Source of the DNA: Methylococcaceae bacterium
Lineage (GTDB): Bacteria; Pseudomonadota; Gammaproteobacteria; Methylococcales; Methylomonadaceae
Assembly (NCBI GenBank): GCA_016715325.1
Contig: JADKAL010000008.1
Location: 112,163 to 176,162, forward strand
Direction of reading: 5' to 3'
Length of the DNA stretch: 64,000 bases
Shown here: positions 47,332 through 57,285 of the stretch, one piece after another
How positions within the stretch are numbered: position 1 is the stretch's first letter
Layout: every line of letters starts with the position of its first letter
Notes under the pieces: generated by a model
The model's database searches: none
Told to the model about the DNA's origin: nothing
What the model saw: the letters and a program-made list of their open reading frames with translations, nothing else
Position numbers and translations under genes: made by a program

Positions 47332-47672
47332 TAATTCGTCCACTTTGTTGTGCGGAAATACCAATCGCGAGAGGAGTTGTTATCGTTTGTGATGGCTAAG
47401 CTTTAAAAATGAGAAATTAAAGTGTCAAAAGATCGAACCTAGAGGCTATTTAACTATCGGAAAATTGAACGAATTTGGTAAATTTTATTCGAGACTAAAT
47501 CCTATCTTTATAACGAGCGCAATAGGTATTCTTACGAATTTCATTCGATCTCGCCATTAATATATGCTGATTATTAATTGATCATTTAATATATTAGCTG
47601 GGTGCATTTCCGGCGCTATAAATTATCGTTTTCAACTACCTACTTTTTTCCTATTTCCAGGGAGACTTCGCA

Positions 47673-49394
47673 ATGAAAACTCGCAGACTGCCATTCTTGC
47701 TAGCGATTACCGCACTTCCGATAAGCCTTTTAGTTCTGTCGTATCCAGCCGTAGCCGGTAATATCTCGTTTAGAAAAATTTATGACGTTAAACAAAAACC
47801 GCCCGGCGTTAACTTGGTCGTCGACCAGTTTATCGGAATGCCGGGTGGAAACGAAAATGCGCCGTCCTACGACGGACGCTATGTGGTTTTTCCGTTAGCG
47901 GTCGGCGGGGTTGCGCCTTTTTCCAGTCATTTATGGTCCTTCGATACTGTTGCCGGGAGGATGATTCGCATGGTAGGCGATAACGAGCTGTATCCCGGTA
48001 CGGACGGTGTCCTGAGAAGTTATTTCGTCGGCGGAGGTTTCGCGCCTTTCACCGTGGACGCAGGTAGGCTTGTGTTTACAGGCCGCGCCCTAACAACAAC
48101 GGGCGAAATTTACGGATTTTTGAGTAAACCCGCCAGTTCGCCCAATCCTGCCACTGTTTTGGTCGATACGACGAAAGCAGTGCCGGACGCCCTAGGTTTT
48201 ACCGGCAACTTTCATCGTTTCACTTTTTCCACGGATGTGCCGATTGCGCAAGATAACGGCGTTTTGGTATTTAATCAGGACAAATCGGTTGGCGACGGCG
48301 GCAGTTACAAGGTGCCTAATACCGGCGGCGTTATTAATGAAATTGCCGACGATATTTTAATGGGTACAGTCTTTGCGCCTGAATGTTGCGAAGCGTCGGA
48401 CTATAACACCAACCGGCTCGTAGCCGACACGGGGAATGTATTCGGCACGGGGCCTATCGTAACCATTAAGGATGATCGTACGGAATTGCAAACGATTGTA
48501 TCGTCTGAACGCGGGGACAAAGTGCCTAACGACCCGGAAAATAGAGTTTTCGACATTTTCCGCCTACAGGCGCCGCAAATCGAGAGCCGAAACGTCGTAT
48601 TCCAAGGTGCGGCAATTCCGCACGTAGCGGGTTCTACGCGCGATCTGGCCGGTTTATACAGTTTCGTCTATAACGCCGCTTTACCGCGTACACCGGCGAC
48701 TCCTGACGGTTTACCGCCTTATGCGCCGGGCAGACTTGTTCGTTTGGTCGATTCCAACATGGCGGTACCCGGCGGTACCGGTAAATTTACCCGCGACGAC
48801 CCGTTTGAGGGTACTTTGGCGGGCGGAGGTTTCAGCTTTTCAGGTAACAATGTCTTCTTTTTAGGTAAAGATCAAGCTGGTAAACAAGGTCTTTACCATG
48901 TGTTGATTACCGGCGGGAAAATTACCAAGATCGTCGCTAACGGCGATACATTGCCCGACGGCAGAATTGTCGGAGGCGCTAATGGTAGTCTTAGCGACCA
49001 GCCGCCCATTCAAATCGATAGCGCGCACAATAACGAAATTGTTGTTAAACTCACTGTTAAAACTGCAACACCCGGAAGTGCGGCTTTCGATGCGGTTTAT
49101 GCATTCGGTTCCCAGGGGCTTCCCGTCGTCCCGGTACTGTGTAACGGCATTAAAGCCACCATTATCGGAACACCTGGTAACGACGTCATCAACGGTACGG
49201 CAGGCAGAGACATCATTGCCGGTTTAGGCGGAAACGATACCATTAACGGCTTAGGCGGGAACGATGTCATCTGCGGCGACGACGGTATCGATATTTTGGA
49301 CGGCGGGGTCAACACCGACATCTTAGTCGGCGGAAACGGCAACGATACGTGCCGTAACGGCGAAACGAATGTAACTTGCGAAATCTTACAATAA
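47673..49394 (+). CDS. Secreted beta-propeller-like protein with C-terminal RTX calcium-binding repeats
   Basis: 573-residue exported protein. It has a signal peptide (RRLPFLLAITALPISLLVLSYPAVAG), then about 430 residues of repeated beta-rich units of the type GGGFAPFTVDAGRLVFTGRA / ESRNVVFQGAAI / GGGFSFSGNNVFFLGKD, each followed by a DN/NG-containing loop, and a C-terminal block of five RTX nonapeptides (GTPGNDVIN, GTAGRDIIA, GLGGNDTIN, GLGGNDVIC, GGNGNDTC). The cleavable signal peptide points to Sec and possibly the type II system rather than type I export. Function unknown; adhesion or a surface enzyme are options. Confidence 0.75.
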   Translation: MKTRRLPFLLAITALPISLLVLSYPAVAGNISFRKIYDVKQKPPGVNLVVDQFIGMPGGNENAPSYDGRYVVFPLAVGGVAPFSSHLWSFDTVAGRMIRMVGDNELYPGTDGVLRSYFVGGGFAPFTVDAGRLVFTGRALTTTGEIYGFLSKPASSPNPATVLVDTTKAVPDALGFTGNFHRFTFSTDVPIAQDNGVLVFNQDKSVGDGGSYKVPNTGGVINEIADDILMGTVFAPECCEASDYNTNRLVADTGNVFGTGPIVTIKDDRTELQTIVSSERGDKVPNDPENRVFDIFRLQAPQIESRNVVFQGAAIPHVAGSTRDLAGLYSFVYNAALPRTPATPDGLPPYAPGRLVRLVDSNMAVPGGTGKFTRDDPFEGTLAGGGFSFSGNNVFFLGKDQAGKQGLYHVLITGGKITKIVANGDTLPDGRIVGGANGSLSDQPPIQIDSAHNNEIVVKLTVKTATPGSAAFDAVYAFGSQGLPVVPVLCNGIKATIIGTPGNDVINGTAGRDIIAGLGGNDTINGLGGNDVICGDDGIDILDGGVNTDILVGGNGNDTCRNGETNVTCEILQ

Positions 49395-49690
49395 TAAATT
49401 GGATAATGCGTTTCTTCTCAAGGTAATTGTTACCCGCCTTGAGAAGCTACTAACACATTATTTTTATAGCCATTTAAGTATTTTTACCTAGGCGGATTCA
49501 ACTCCGAAGGGCAATTAGCGTTGAATTACGGTCAAATGTTAAATTACAGCGCACGGTAAACTTGATTAAAATCTTGGCTGATTTGTTTTGTCCGCCATTT
49601 ATGTCCTATGGGTAAACCCAAAACCAACGATAATTCGATTTTATCTATGAAGGTGTCACTTTTATCCCATTCACAAACGCGAATACAAAT

Positions 49691-50278
49691 ATGCCAATTA
49701 ACATCACCTGGGTCGATAGCTGCGATGGCGTTGAAGAAGTCGAAAGGCAACATACCCCTGTCTGCACCATTAAAATTCATCGTCGGAAAGATGTGATTAC
49801 CAGCATCGAATGGGATTTTTCACAAGACGCCGACGCAATAGAGAATAATGACAAACAAATTCTCGATTTCTGGCCTGAGTCGAAGGAAACCGTCAATGTG
49901 AAATTGTTAAAACAAGGCACAGTTCATCAAAACAAAGTTTGGGCGGAGTTGTTAACAATCCCATTGGGTGAAACGTTGACTTATTCCACTTTGGCAAAGA
50001 AAATCGGCTCCGGGGCCCGTGCGGTCGGCAACGCTTGCCGTACGAATCCGTATACGCTGCTTATTCCCTGCCATCGCGTAGTTGCGGTTAAGGGTATGGG
50101 CGGATACAGCGGTCATCGTCATGGCGAGTATATGAAGATTAAGGAAAGGCTGTTGGATTTTGAAGCCAATCTAGCTAATAACAATTTAATAAATTCCATT
50201 CATGGTTCGACGACCGAAAGAAGTGCCTGTGGTGCAAACTCACCACGAACGGAATTTGCAGTCCACCGTTCGTCCTGA
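49691..50278 (+). CDS. ogt: Methylated-DNA-protein-cysteine methyltransferase with repeat-derived C-terminal tail
   Basis: Suicide repair protein that removes alkyl groups from O6-guanine. The 195-residue product has the N-terminal domain (TWVDSCDGVEEVERQ), VWAELLTIPLGETLTYSTLAKKIGSGARAVGNACRTNP and the acceptor motif IPCHRVV, then GYSGHRHGEYMKIKERLLDFE. The last 30 residues (after LANNN) are not family sequence and are encoded by a palindromic repeat inserted at the 3' end. Confidence 0.92.
   Translation: MPINITWVDSCDGVEEVERQHTPVCTIKIHRRKDVITSIEWDFSQDADAIENNDKQILDFWPESKETVNVKLLKQGTVHQNKVWAELLTIPLGETLTYSTLAKKIGSGARAVGNACRTNPYTLLIPCHRVVAVKGMGGYSGHRHGEYMKIKERLLDFEANLANNNLINSIHGSTTERSACGANSPRTEFAVHRSS
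50245..50273. repeat. Palindromic repeat fragment at the 3' end of ogt
   Basis: Inverted ACGAACGG (50245-50252) and CCGTTCGT (50266-50273), the latter followed by CCTGAG. These are the same core words as the elements at 44836 and 61120. The repeat is read as the C-terminal tail of Ogt. Confidence 0.6.
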
Positions 50279-50337
50279 GTAATGAGCCTATCTAAAGATC
50301 GAATGTTACACAAAGTAATTCAACAACTTCAACATCC

Positions 50338-51216
50338 GTGCAAAACGACGTTTTAATCGATCAATTCCTGGATGCCGTCTGGGTAGAACAAGGCTTGAGC
50401 GAAAATACATTGTCCGCTTACGGCAGCGATCTTAGGATTTTCGCACAGTGGTTAAAATCCCGCTCCATGCTTGAAGTCAATACCGGTGACTTGTCCAAGT
50501 TTTTGGCAAATCGCTATCAGGAAGGTATAGGCAATCGCTCTTCCGCCCGCATCTTATCGAGCTTGCGGCGTTTTTACGGCTATTACATCCGCGAAAATAA
50601 CATTACCATCGATCCGACGGCGCTCATTGAATCCCCGCATATCGGCAAGCCCTTGCCGCATTCGTTAACGGAAGCAGATGTTGAATTACTGCTGAACGCA
50701 CCGGAAACAGCAACGACCTTAGGCTTTCGCGACAAAGCCATGTTGGAAATGTTGTATGCGACGGGGCTTCGGGTTTCGGAGCTGGTGAATTTGAAGCTGG
50801 ATCAGGTTAGCTTACGACAAGGCGTGGTCAGAATCGTCGGCAAAGGGAACAAAGAACGTTTGGTTCCCGTCGGCGAAGAAGCCATGAGCTGGCTGGAAAA
50901 TTATCTCAACGAAACCCGTAGAAGCTTATTGGCCGAGCGGCAATGTTCGTATGTTTTCGTTACCAATCGCGGCGATAACATGACCCGCCAGGCGTTTTGG
51001 CATATTATTAAACGCCATGCGCAGAAAGCCGGTATCGATAAAACCTTATCGCCGCATACTCTCCGCCATGCTTTTGCGACGCATTTATTGAACCACGGGG
51101 CCGATCTGCGCGTAGTACAATTGTTGTTAGGGCATTCGGATTTATCGACGACCCAGATTTATACGCATATCGCCCGCGAACGGTTAAAAGACTTACATTC
51201 GAAATTTCATCCATGA
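50338..51216 (+). CDS. xerD: Site-specific tyrosine recombinase XerD
   Basis: Chromosome dimer resolution recombinase acting at dif with XerC. The 292-residue protein has an N-terminal SAM-like DNA-binding domain (NTLSAYGSDLRIFAQWL) and a catalytic domain with Arg in ATGLRVSELVNL, Lys in GKGNKERLVPVG, HxxR in SPHTLRHAFATHLL, and GHSDLSTTQIYTH with the nucleophile Tyr. The start is a GTG at 50338 without an obvious ribosome-binding site. The absence of phage genes nearby and the full XerD-like sequence argue against an integrase. Confidence 0.93.
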   Translation: MQNDVLIDQFLDAVWVEQGLSENTLSAYGSDLRIFAQWLKSRSMLEVNTGDLSKFLANRYQEGIGNRSSARILSSLRRFYGYYIRENNITIDPTALIESPHIGKPLPHSLTEADVELLLNAPETATTLGFRDKAMLEMLYATGLRVSELVNLKLDQVSLRQGVVRIVGKGNKERLVPVGEEAMSWLENYLNETRRSLLAERQCSYVFVTNRGDNMTRQAFWHIIKRHAQKAGIDKTLSPHTLRHAFATHLLNHGADLRVVQLLLGHSDLSTTQIYTHIARERLKDLHSKFHP

Positions 51217-51229
51217 GGATAACAGACAC

Positions 51230-52015
51230 ATGCCGCAACAGATTCACCCAACCGCATACATTGCCGCCGGCGCTAAGTTAGGCGATGACGTTACCGTCGG
51301 TCCTTTTGCAGTGATCGAAAGCCCTGTTGAAATCGGAAACGGCTGTAAGATCGGTGCGCATGCGGTTATCCAACCGTATGTCAAAATGGGAAAAGGCAAT
51401 AGCTTGCATCCGCATGTGGTATTGGGCGATTTGCCGCAAGATACCGGTTTTAAAGCGGAAACGGTATCGTGGTTGATTATCGGCGACAACAACGTCTTTC
51501 GTGAAGGATTTACCGCCCATCGTTCCGCAAAAGAAAACGGCGAGACGAAAATCGGATCGGGCTGTTTTTTAATGAATAACAGCCATGTAGCGCACGACTG
51601 CATTCTTGGAGACGGCGTTATCTTTGCCAATAATGTGGCTGTCGGCGGACACGTTGAGGTGGGCGATAAGGTTTTCATGGGCGGGAATGTGGTTGCCCAC
51701 CAGTTTTGCCGTATCGGCGCATATGCTATCGTGCAGGGAACGACGGGGTTAAGTATGGATGTCATCCCTTTTACCTTAATCGGCGGGCATTACGCCAAGC
51801 ATTATAAGCTCAATACCGTCGGTTTACGGCGAGCGGGCATTACCGGCAGCCGCTACAACGTGCTTTCCTCTGCATTTCGCTTGTTGCGTCAAAAACAACC
51901 CTTGGACGGCCTTGAAGATACCGAAGAGTTACGTTATCTGAAAAATTGGCTGGCGGTAAAATCGAAGCGCGGTATTCACGGTTTTGTTGATGTGTCGACT
52001 AACAATGACGATTAG
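51230..52015 (+). CDS. lpxA: LpxA-like acyl-ACP:UDP-GlcNAc O-acyltransferase
   Basis: Left-handed beta-helix acyltransferase, expected to add the first hydroxyacyl chain of lipid A. The 261-residue protein has hexapeptide repeats (VGPFAVIESPVEIGNGCKIGAHAVI), VVLGDLPQD, DNNVFREGFTAHRS, the catalytic His in SHVAHDCILGDG and GGNVVAHQFCRIGAYAIVQG, then helical C-terminus with AGITGSRYNVLSSAFRLLR. It lies 13 bases after xerD with AGGA ahead of the ATG and is not next to lpxD, fabZ or lpxB. It diverges from canonical LpxA in the HRS segment, so it may be a second, specialised copy. Confidence 0.8.
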   Translation: MPQQIHPTAYIAAGAKLGDDVTVGPFAVIESPVEIGNGCKIGAHAVIQPYVKMGKGNSLHPHVVLGDLPQDTGFKAETVSWLIIGDNNVFREGFTAHRSAKENGETKIGSGCFLMNNSHVAHDCILGDGVIFANNVAVGGHVEVGDKVFMGGNVVAHQFCRIGAYAIVQGTTGLSMDVIPFTLIGGHYAKHYKLNTVGLRRAGITGSRYNVLSSAFRLLRQKQPLDGLEDTEELRYLKNWLAVKSKRGIHGFVDVSTNNDD

Positions 52016-52061
52016 CAATCAAATTTTTCAGGGTATTATCTGAGAGAATCCTAAGTGGTAG

Positions 52062-52086
52062 GGCGGTTTCGCGCAAGCAAACCGCC
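52062..52086. terminator. Hairpin after lpxA
   Basis: Arms GGCGGTTT and AAACCGCC with a 9-base loop, 47 bases after the lpxA stop. No T-run follows, so termination is only possible, not shown. The rest of the gap to 52189 holds nothing recognised. Confidence 0.4.
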
Positions 52087-52189
52087 ATGCCAAACGTAGC
52101 ACCTAAGCATTGATTATGACGGATTGCCTAACGGCGAGTTCATCATACAGGTAATCGGTCATACGGTCATATGAGTTTATAAACTCTAT

Positions 52190-52969
52190 TTAGCACGATA
52201 CCACCGAGAATGCAGAGCCAATAATTTCAAAAAATACATTTAAAACCTCAGTTGTTACTCTTGCACTATTAAATATTATGTCGCAGAAAATGACAAACAG
52301 GACTACTACATATCCTAAAAATCCAAAACCCATATAATCGTTGTAGATAATGGTAAAAAACCAATTTTGCTCAAACAAGTAAAAATATGAGCATATTACC
52401 GTTGATATTACCAATAGAACCCCAGGTAAAAATAAATGGGTTTTTGCTCTCGGCTTAAAAAATGACACTATTAGGAGGAGGGAAAAGACAGCTAAATTGA
52501 TACCAGTGAATATTCTTAGGTCTAACGTGAGTTTTTTTACAACCTCCATATATTTTGTTTTCATGAATTCTAAAAGTGTTTCATTAGCCACTTGAAGATG
52601 AGTAACTTTGAACTCCATTTTTCGCTTTATATGCTGAGCATATTTTTCGCGGCACTCACAACTTAAATCTCGCATTTCAGCAATAATGGCAGCTGTTTTT
52701 TCGTTAGCTTTATCTTGGAGCTTGGTCTTTAGTGTTGCAATTTCATCTTCATGCCCTTTCATCATTTTCTGTGCAAGCTGCCCCAGTATGGTATCTTGTG
52801 CTGCAAACGTGAGTGAATTTATTTTGTCTTTTGTTTCTTCTTCAATTTTATCTTTGATAAAATCTTTTGCTAACTCCTCGACTCCTCCGGGTATTCCATA
52901 AGTGAACCAGAAAGTAGTTCCAAACAACAAAATACCCATTAAACCAATTATCCTAAGTGTAATAATCAT
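52190..52969 (-). CDS. Unknown membrane protein with a coiled-coil stalk
   Basis: 259-residue protein that I do not recognise. It has an N-terminal membrane segment (LRIIGLMGILLFGTTFWFTYG), a charged helical region (about 30-140: EELAKDFIKDKIEEETKDKINSL..., QKMMKGHEDEIATLKTKL) likely to form a coiled coil, and three or four C-terminal helices (LAVFSLLLIVSF; FLPGVLLVISTVICSYFYLF; FGFLGYVVVLFVIFCDIIF). It is distinctly AT-rich compared with hemF and lpxA beside it, and stands alone on its strand, suggesting acquisition from elsewhere. Confidence 0.6.
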   Translation of the reverse strand: MIITLRIIGLMGILLFGTTFWFTYGIPGGVEELAKDFIKDKIEEETKDKINSLTFAAQDTILGQLAQKMMKGHEDEIATLKTKLQDKANEKTAAIIAEMRDLSCECREKYAQHIKRKMEFKVTHLQVANETLLEFMKTKYMEVVKKLTLDLRIFTGINLAVFSLLLIVSFFKPRAKTHLFLPGVLLVISTVICSYFYLFEQNWFFTIIYNDYMGFGFLGYVVVLFVIFCDIIFNSARVTTEVLNVFFEIIGSAFSVVSC

Positions 52970-53087
52970 GTTTATAGTTTTTTACATTTTAACGTGAAGC
53001 AAATAGTGCGGTAGCGAATTTCTAGTTGTCCAACCAATTCTGAGGTTTAAGATACCGCTCATAAAGCCCGGCTTCGGGGGTTCCGGG

Positions 53088-54576
<1,489 letters not shown>

Positions 54577-54668
54577 AATTCAGGGCTTCAAAGTAAGAGG
54601 GCAATCGTAACAATAATAAAGTCTTTTCTTCAATAATAACTTAGCGTTCGTTTGATTACGATCAAAGT

Positions 54669-54685
54669 ACCCCCATCATAAGGGT
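54669..54685 (+). promoter_or_regulatory. Possible copper-responsive operator before copZ-copA
   Basis: A short dyad ACCC-N9-GGGT lies just upstream of GATATAAAT, a fair -10 box, about 40 bases before copZ. CueR- or CsoR-type sites have such C-run/G-run dyads, but the match is loose. A GGAG ribosome-binding site precedes the copZ ATG. Confidence 0.3.
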
Positions 54686-54726
54686 TGTGATATAAATAGT
54701 TTGTTATTACACACTGGAGATAAAAA

Positions 54727-54945
54727 ATGACTGAATCAGCCTCATTAACGGTCACCGGAATGAAATGCGGTGGTTGTGAAAACAACGTAACGACTAAGTT
54801 GAAATCGATTAACGGTATCATATCAGCTACGGCATCGAGCAAGGATAAATTAGTCGATGTAGAGTTCGATTCGCAAAAAACTAATCTTAAAGCCATTGCG
54901 GATGCGATTACGGACGCCGGTTATACGGTAGTCGACGACAATTAA
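54727..54945 (+). CDS. copZ: Copper chaperone, heavy-metal-associated domain protein
   Basis: 72-residue HMA protein with ferredoxin-like fold and the metal loop GMKCGGC (CxxC), plausibly passing Cu(I) to the adjacent ATPase. It lies 30 bases upstream of copA on the same strand, so the two are expected to be one transcript. Confidence 0.92.
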   Translation: MTESASLTVTGMKCGGCENNVTTKLKSINGIISATASSKDKLVDVEFDSQKTNLKAIADAITDAGYTVVDDN

Positions 54946-54975
54946 CACCGATGCTTTACTACAAAAGGTGAATTC

Positions 54976-57219
54976 ATGAGTACAGAAGCCGTAGACATAA
55001 CATCGATTGAAACGCGATTATCCATCGTAGGCATGAGTTGCGCGGGCTGTGTCAGCGCTGTTGAAGGTGCGTTAGCTTCTGTACCGGGTGTTCAGTCGGC
55101 GACGGTTAATTTTGCCGATCATTCCGCTATGGTAAAGGGAACTGCCGATCCCGAGTTATTAAAACAAGCAGTGGTCAGCGCAGGTTACGACGCCGCCATC
55201 ATGGAAGGGCTAGAAAATCCTGAAGAACAAGAAGCGCTGGAGCTTCAACGCTATCGTTCGTTAATGAAGAAAGCGGCAGTGGCCGGTGCATTCGGCGCTT
55301 TTTTGATGTTGGCCGAACATTTGACATGGCTTCCCGATATGAGTTCGCCGGATAGCCGTTGGATTTGGTCTGAATTGGCGCTGATTACCTTAGGCATCAT
55401 GATTTATTCAGGTATCCATTTCTACAGCGGCGCCGCCAAAGCGTTGAGTTTAGGCCAAGCCAATATGGATACCCTAATTGCCTTAGGGACCGGTGCTGCT
55501 TGGTTGTTTTCTTGTATTGTGATCGATTACGCCGATGTGTTGCCTTCTTTAGCCAAACATGCTTATTTCGAAGCAGCAGTTGTTATTCTGGCTTTTATCA
55601 ATCTGGGTACCGGTTTGGAGACGATGGCAAGAGGTAAAACGTCCAGCGCCATCCGCAAATTAATCGGTTTGCAGCCGCGTACGGCAAGAGTCGTAAGGGA
55701 CGGTAAAGAATTCGATATTCCAATCGAAGACGTCGGTTTGGGTGAAACGCTGAGGGTTCGGCCCGGTGAAAAAATCGCGGTTGACGGAGTCTTGTTCGAA
55801 GGGCACTCCACAGTGGACGAGTCTATGTTGACGGGTGAGCCGATTCCTGTGGAGAAAGCGTTGAACAGCGAAGTCGTTGCCGGGACGATCAATCAAACCG
55901 GTACTTTTTTATTTAAAGCCACCCGGATCGGACGAGATACGGCCCTAGCACAAATTATTAAAAGCGTACGGCAGGCGCAAAGCAGTAAACCGGATATTGC
56001 ACGATTGGCGGATAAAATTTCCGCTGTTTTTGTGCCGGTTGTCGTTGTGATTGCCGTTTTGACCTTTGCGATTTGGTATTACTTCGGCCCGGATCCTTCT
56101 TTAGGTTATGCATTTGTTACGTCGATGACCGTATTGGTCATCGCCTGTCCTTGCGCATTGGGCCTAGCAACGCCGATTTCAGTGATGGTAGCGGTGGGCA
56201 GGGCGGCGCAATCCGGGATATTGATTCGGCAAGGCGATGCTTTGCAAAAAGCAGGAAAATTAACCTGCATCGTGCTGGATAAAACAGGCACGATCACGGA
56301 AGGAAAACCGGTCGTTTCGACCATTAAACATACGGCCAAATACGACGGCGATGCTGTTTTGCAGTTAGCGGCCAGTATAGAATCCGGTTCCGAGCATCCG
56401 TTAGCGGCAAGTATTTTGGCTGCAGCCAAAGAAAAGCAACTTAAGCTGGATAAAGTACAGAAATTCGAAGCGATCGCGGGACACGGCGTAAGCGCCGAAA
56501 TCGGCGGAAAATCGGTTTATTTCGGTAATCGTGCGTTGATGGAAATTAAGCGTATCGGTTTCAAACGTTACGAAGAACAACTGGCCGAGTTATCGGCCTT
56601 AGGGCAAACGCCGATGTTACTTGCTGTCGATAACACGATTGCAGGCATCATCGCGGTTTCCGACCCAATTAAAAAAGATTCCGCTATTGCTGTGCAGCAA
56701 CTGCAAAAACTGGGCATAAAGGTCATCATGGTCACCGGCGATAACGAAATAACCGCCAAAGCCATCGCAAAACAAGCCGGTATTACCGACGTAAAAGCGC
56801 AAGTTTTGCCGCAAGATAAAGCCGGTATCGTGCAGACCTTGCAAAAACAAGGCGAGACGGTCGGTATGGTTGGGGACGGCATCAACGATGCTCCTGCTTT
56901 GGCACAAGCCGATGTCGGCATGGCAATCGGTACGGGAACGGATGTAGCGATCGAAAGCGCCGATATTGTTATTTTACAAGGTTCGCTCTTGAAAGTGCCC
57001 GCCGCTGTAAATTTATCGAAAGCGACCGTCAAAAACATCAAACAAAACTTGTTCGGCGCATTTTTTTACAACACCATCGGTATTCCTGTCGCCGCCGGGA
57101 TATTGTTTCCATTGTTCGGTATTCTGCTGAACCCCATGATTGCCGGTGCGGCAATGGCGATGTCGTCGTTAACGGTGGTGACCAATGCCAGCCGCTTGCG
57201 TTGGATAAAGCTGGATTAA
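54976..57219 (+). CDS. copA: Copper-translocating P1B-type ATPase
   Basis: Exports Cu(I) across the inner membrane. The 747-residue protein has one N-terminal HMA domain with GMSCAGC, eight predicted helices, TGEPIPVEK, the CPCALG transmembrane copper motif, DKTGT phosphorylation loop, [11 protein letters not shown] (HP motif), and [14 protein letters not shown]. The C-terminal helices carry MxxSS ([13 protein letters not shown]), fitting the Cu(I) subgroup P1B-1. Nothing else of a copper-resistance operon follows. Confidence 0.96.
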   Translation: MSTEAVDITSIETRLSIVGMSCAGCVSAVEGALASVPGVQSATVNFADHSAMVKGTADPELLKQAVVSAGYDAAIMEGLENPEEQEALELQRYRSLMKKAAVAGAFGAFLMLAEHLTWLPDMSSPDSRWIWSELALITLGIMIYSGIHFYSGAAKALSLGQANMDTLIALGTGAAWLFSCIVIDYADVLPSLAKHAYFEAAVVILAFINLGTGLETMARGKTSSAIRKLIGLQPRTARVVRDGKEFDIPIEDVGLGETLRVRPGEKIAVDGVLFEGHSTVDESMLTGEPIPVEKALNSEVVAGTINQTGTFLFKATRIGRDTALAQIIKSVRQAQSSKPDIARLADKISAVFVPVVVVIAVLTFAIWYYFGPDPSLGYAFVTSMTVLVIACPCALGLATPISVMVAVGRAAQSGILIRQGDALQKAGKLTCIVLDKTGTITEGKPVVSTIKHTAKYDGDAVLQLAASIESGSEHPLAASILAAAKEKQLKLDKVQKFEAIAGHGVSAEIGGKSVYFGNRALMEIKRIGFKRYEEQLAELSALGQTPMLLAVDNTIAGIIAVSDPIKKDSAIAVQQLQKLGIKVIMVTGDNEITAKAIAKQAGITDVKAQVLPQDKAGIVQTLQKQGETVGMVGDGINDAPALAQADVGMAIGTGTDVAIESADIVILQGSLLKVPAAVNLSKATVKNIKQNLFGAFFYNTIGIPVAAGILFPLFGILLNPMIAGAAMAMSSLTVVTNASRLRWIKLD

Positions 57220-57285
57220 AGTGCTTTATAACGCTTTGAAATATGTAGGTCGGGTAGTCTTCGATTATCCCATTATACGCTGTGT

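Noticed and set aside
49544..49780. Minus-strand 78-codon frame before ogt
   Set aside because: It overlaps the N-terminal domain of Ogt on the opposite strand; no start signal and no domain.
50338..51216. Possible phage or integron integrase
   Set aside because: The sequence fits XerD over its full length, and no attachment site, tRNA or phage genes are nearby.
51244..51765. Minus-strand 173-codon frame
   Set aside because: Antisense to lpxA; Pro/Thr/Ser-rich composition is typical of a shadow of hexapeptide repeats.
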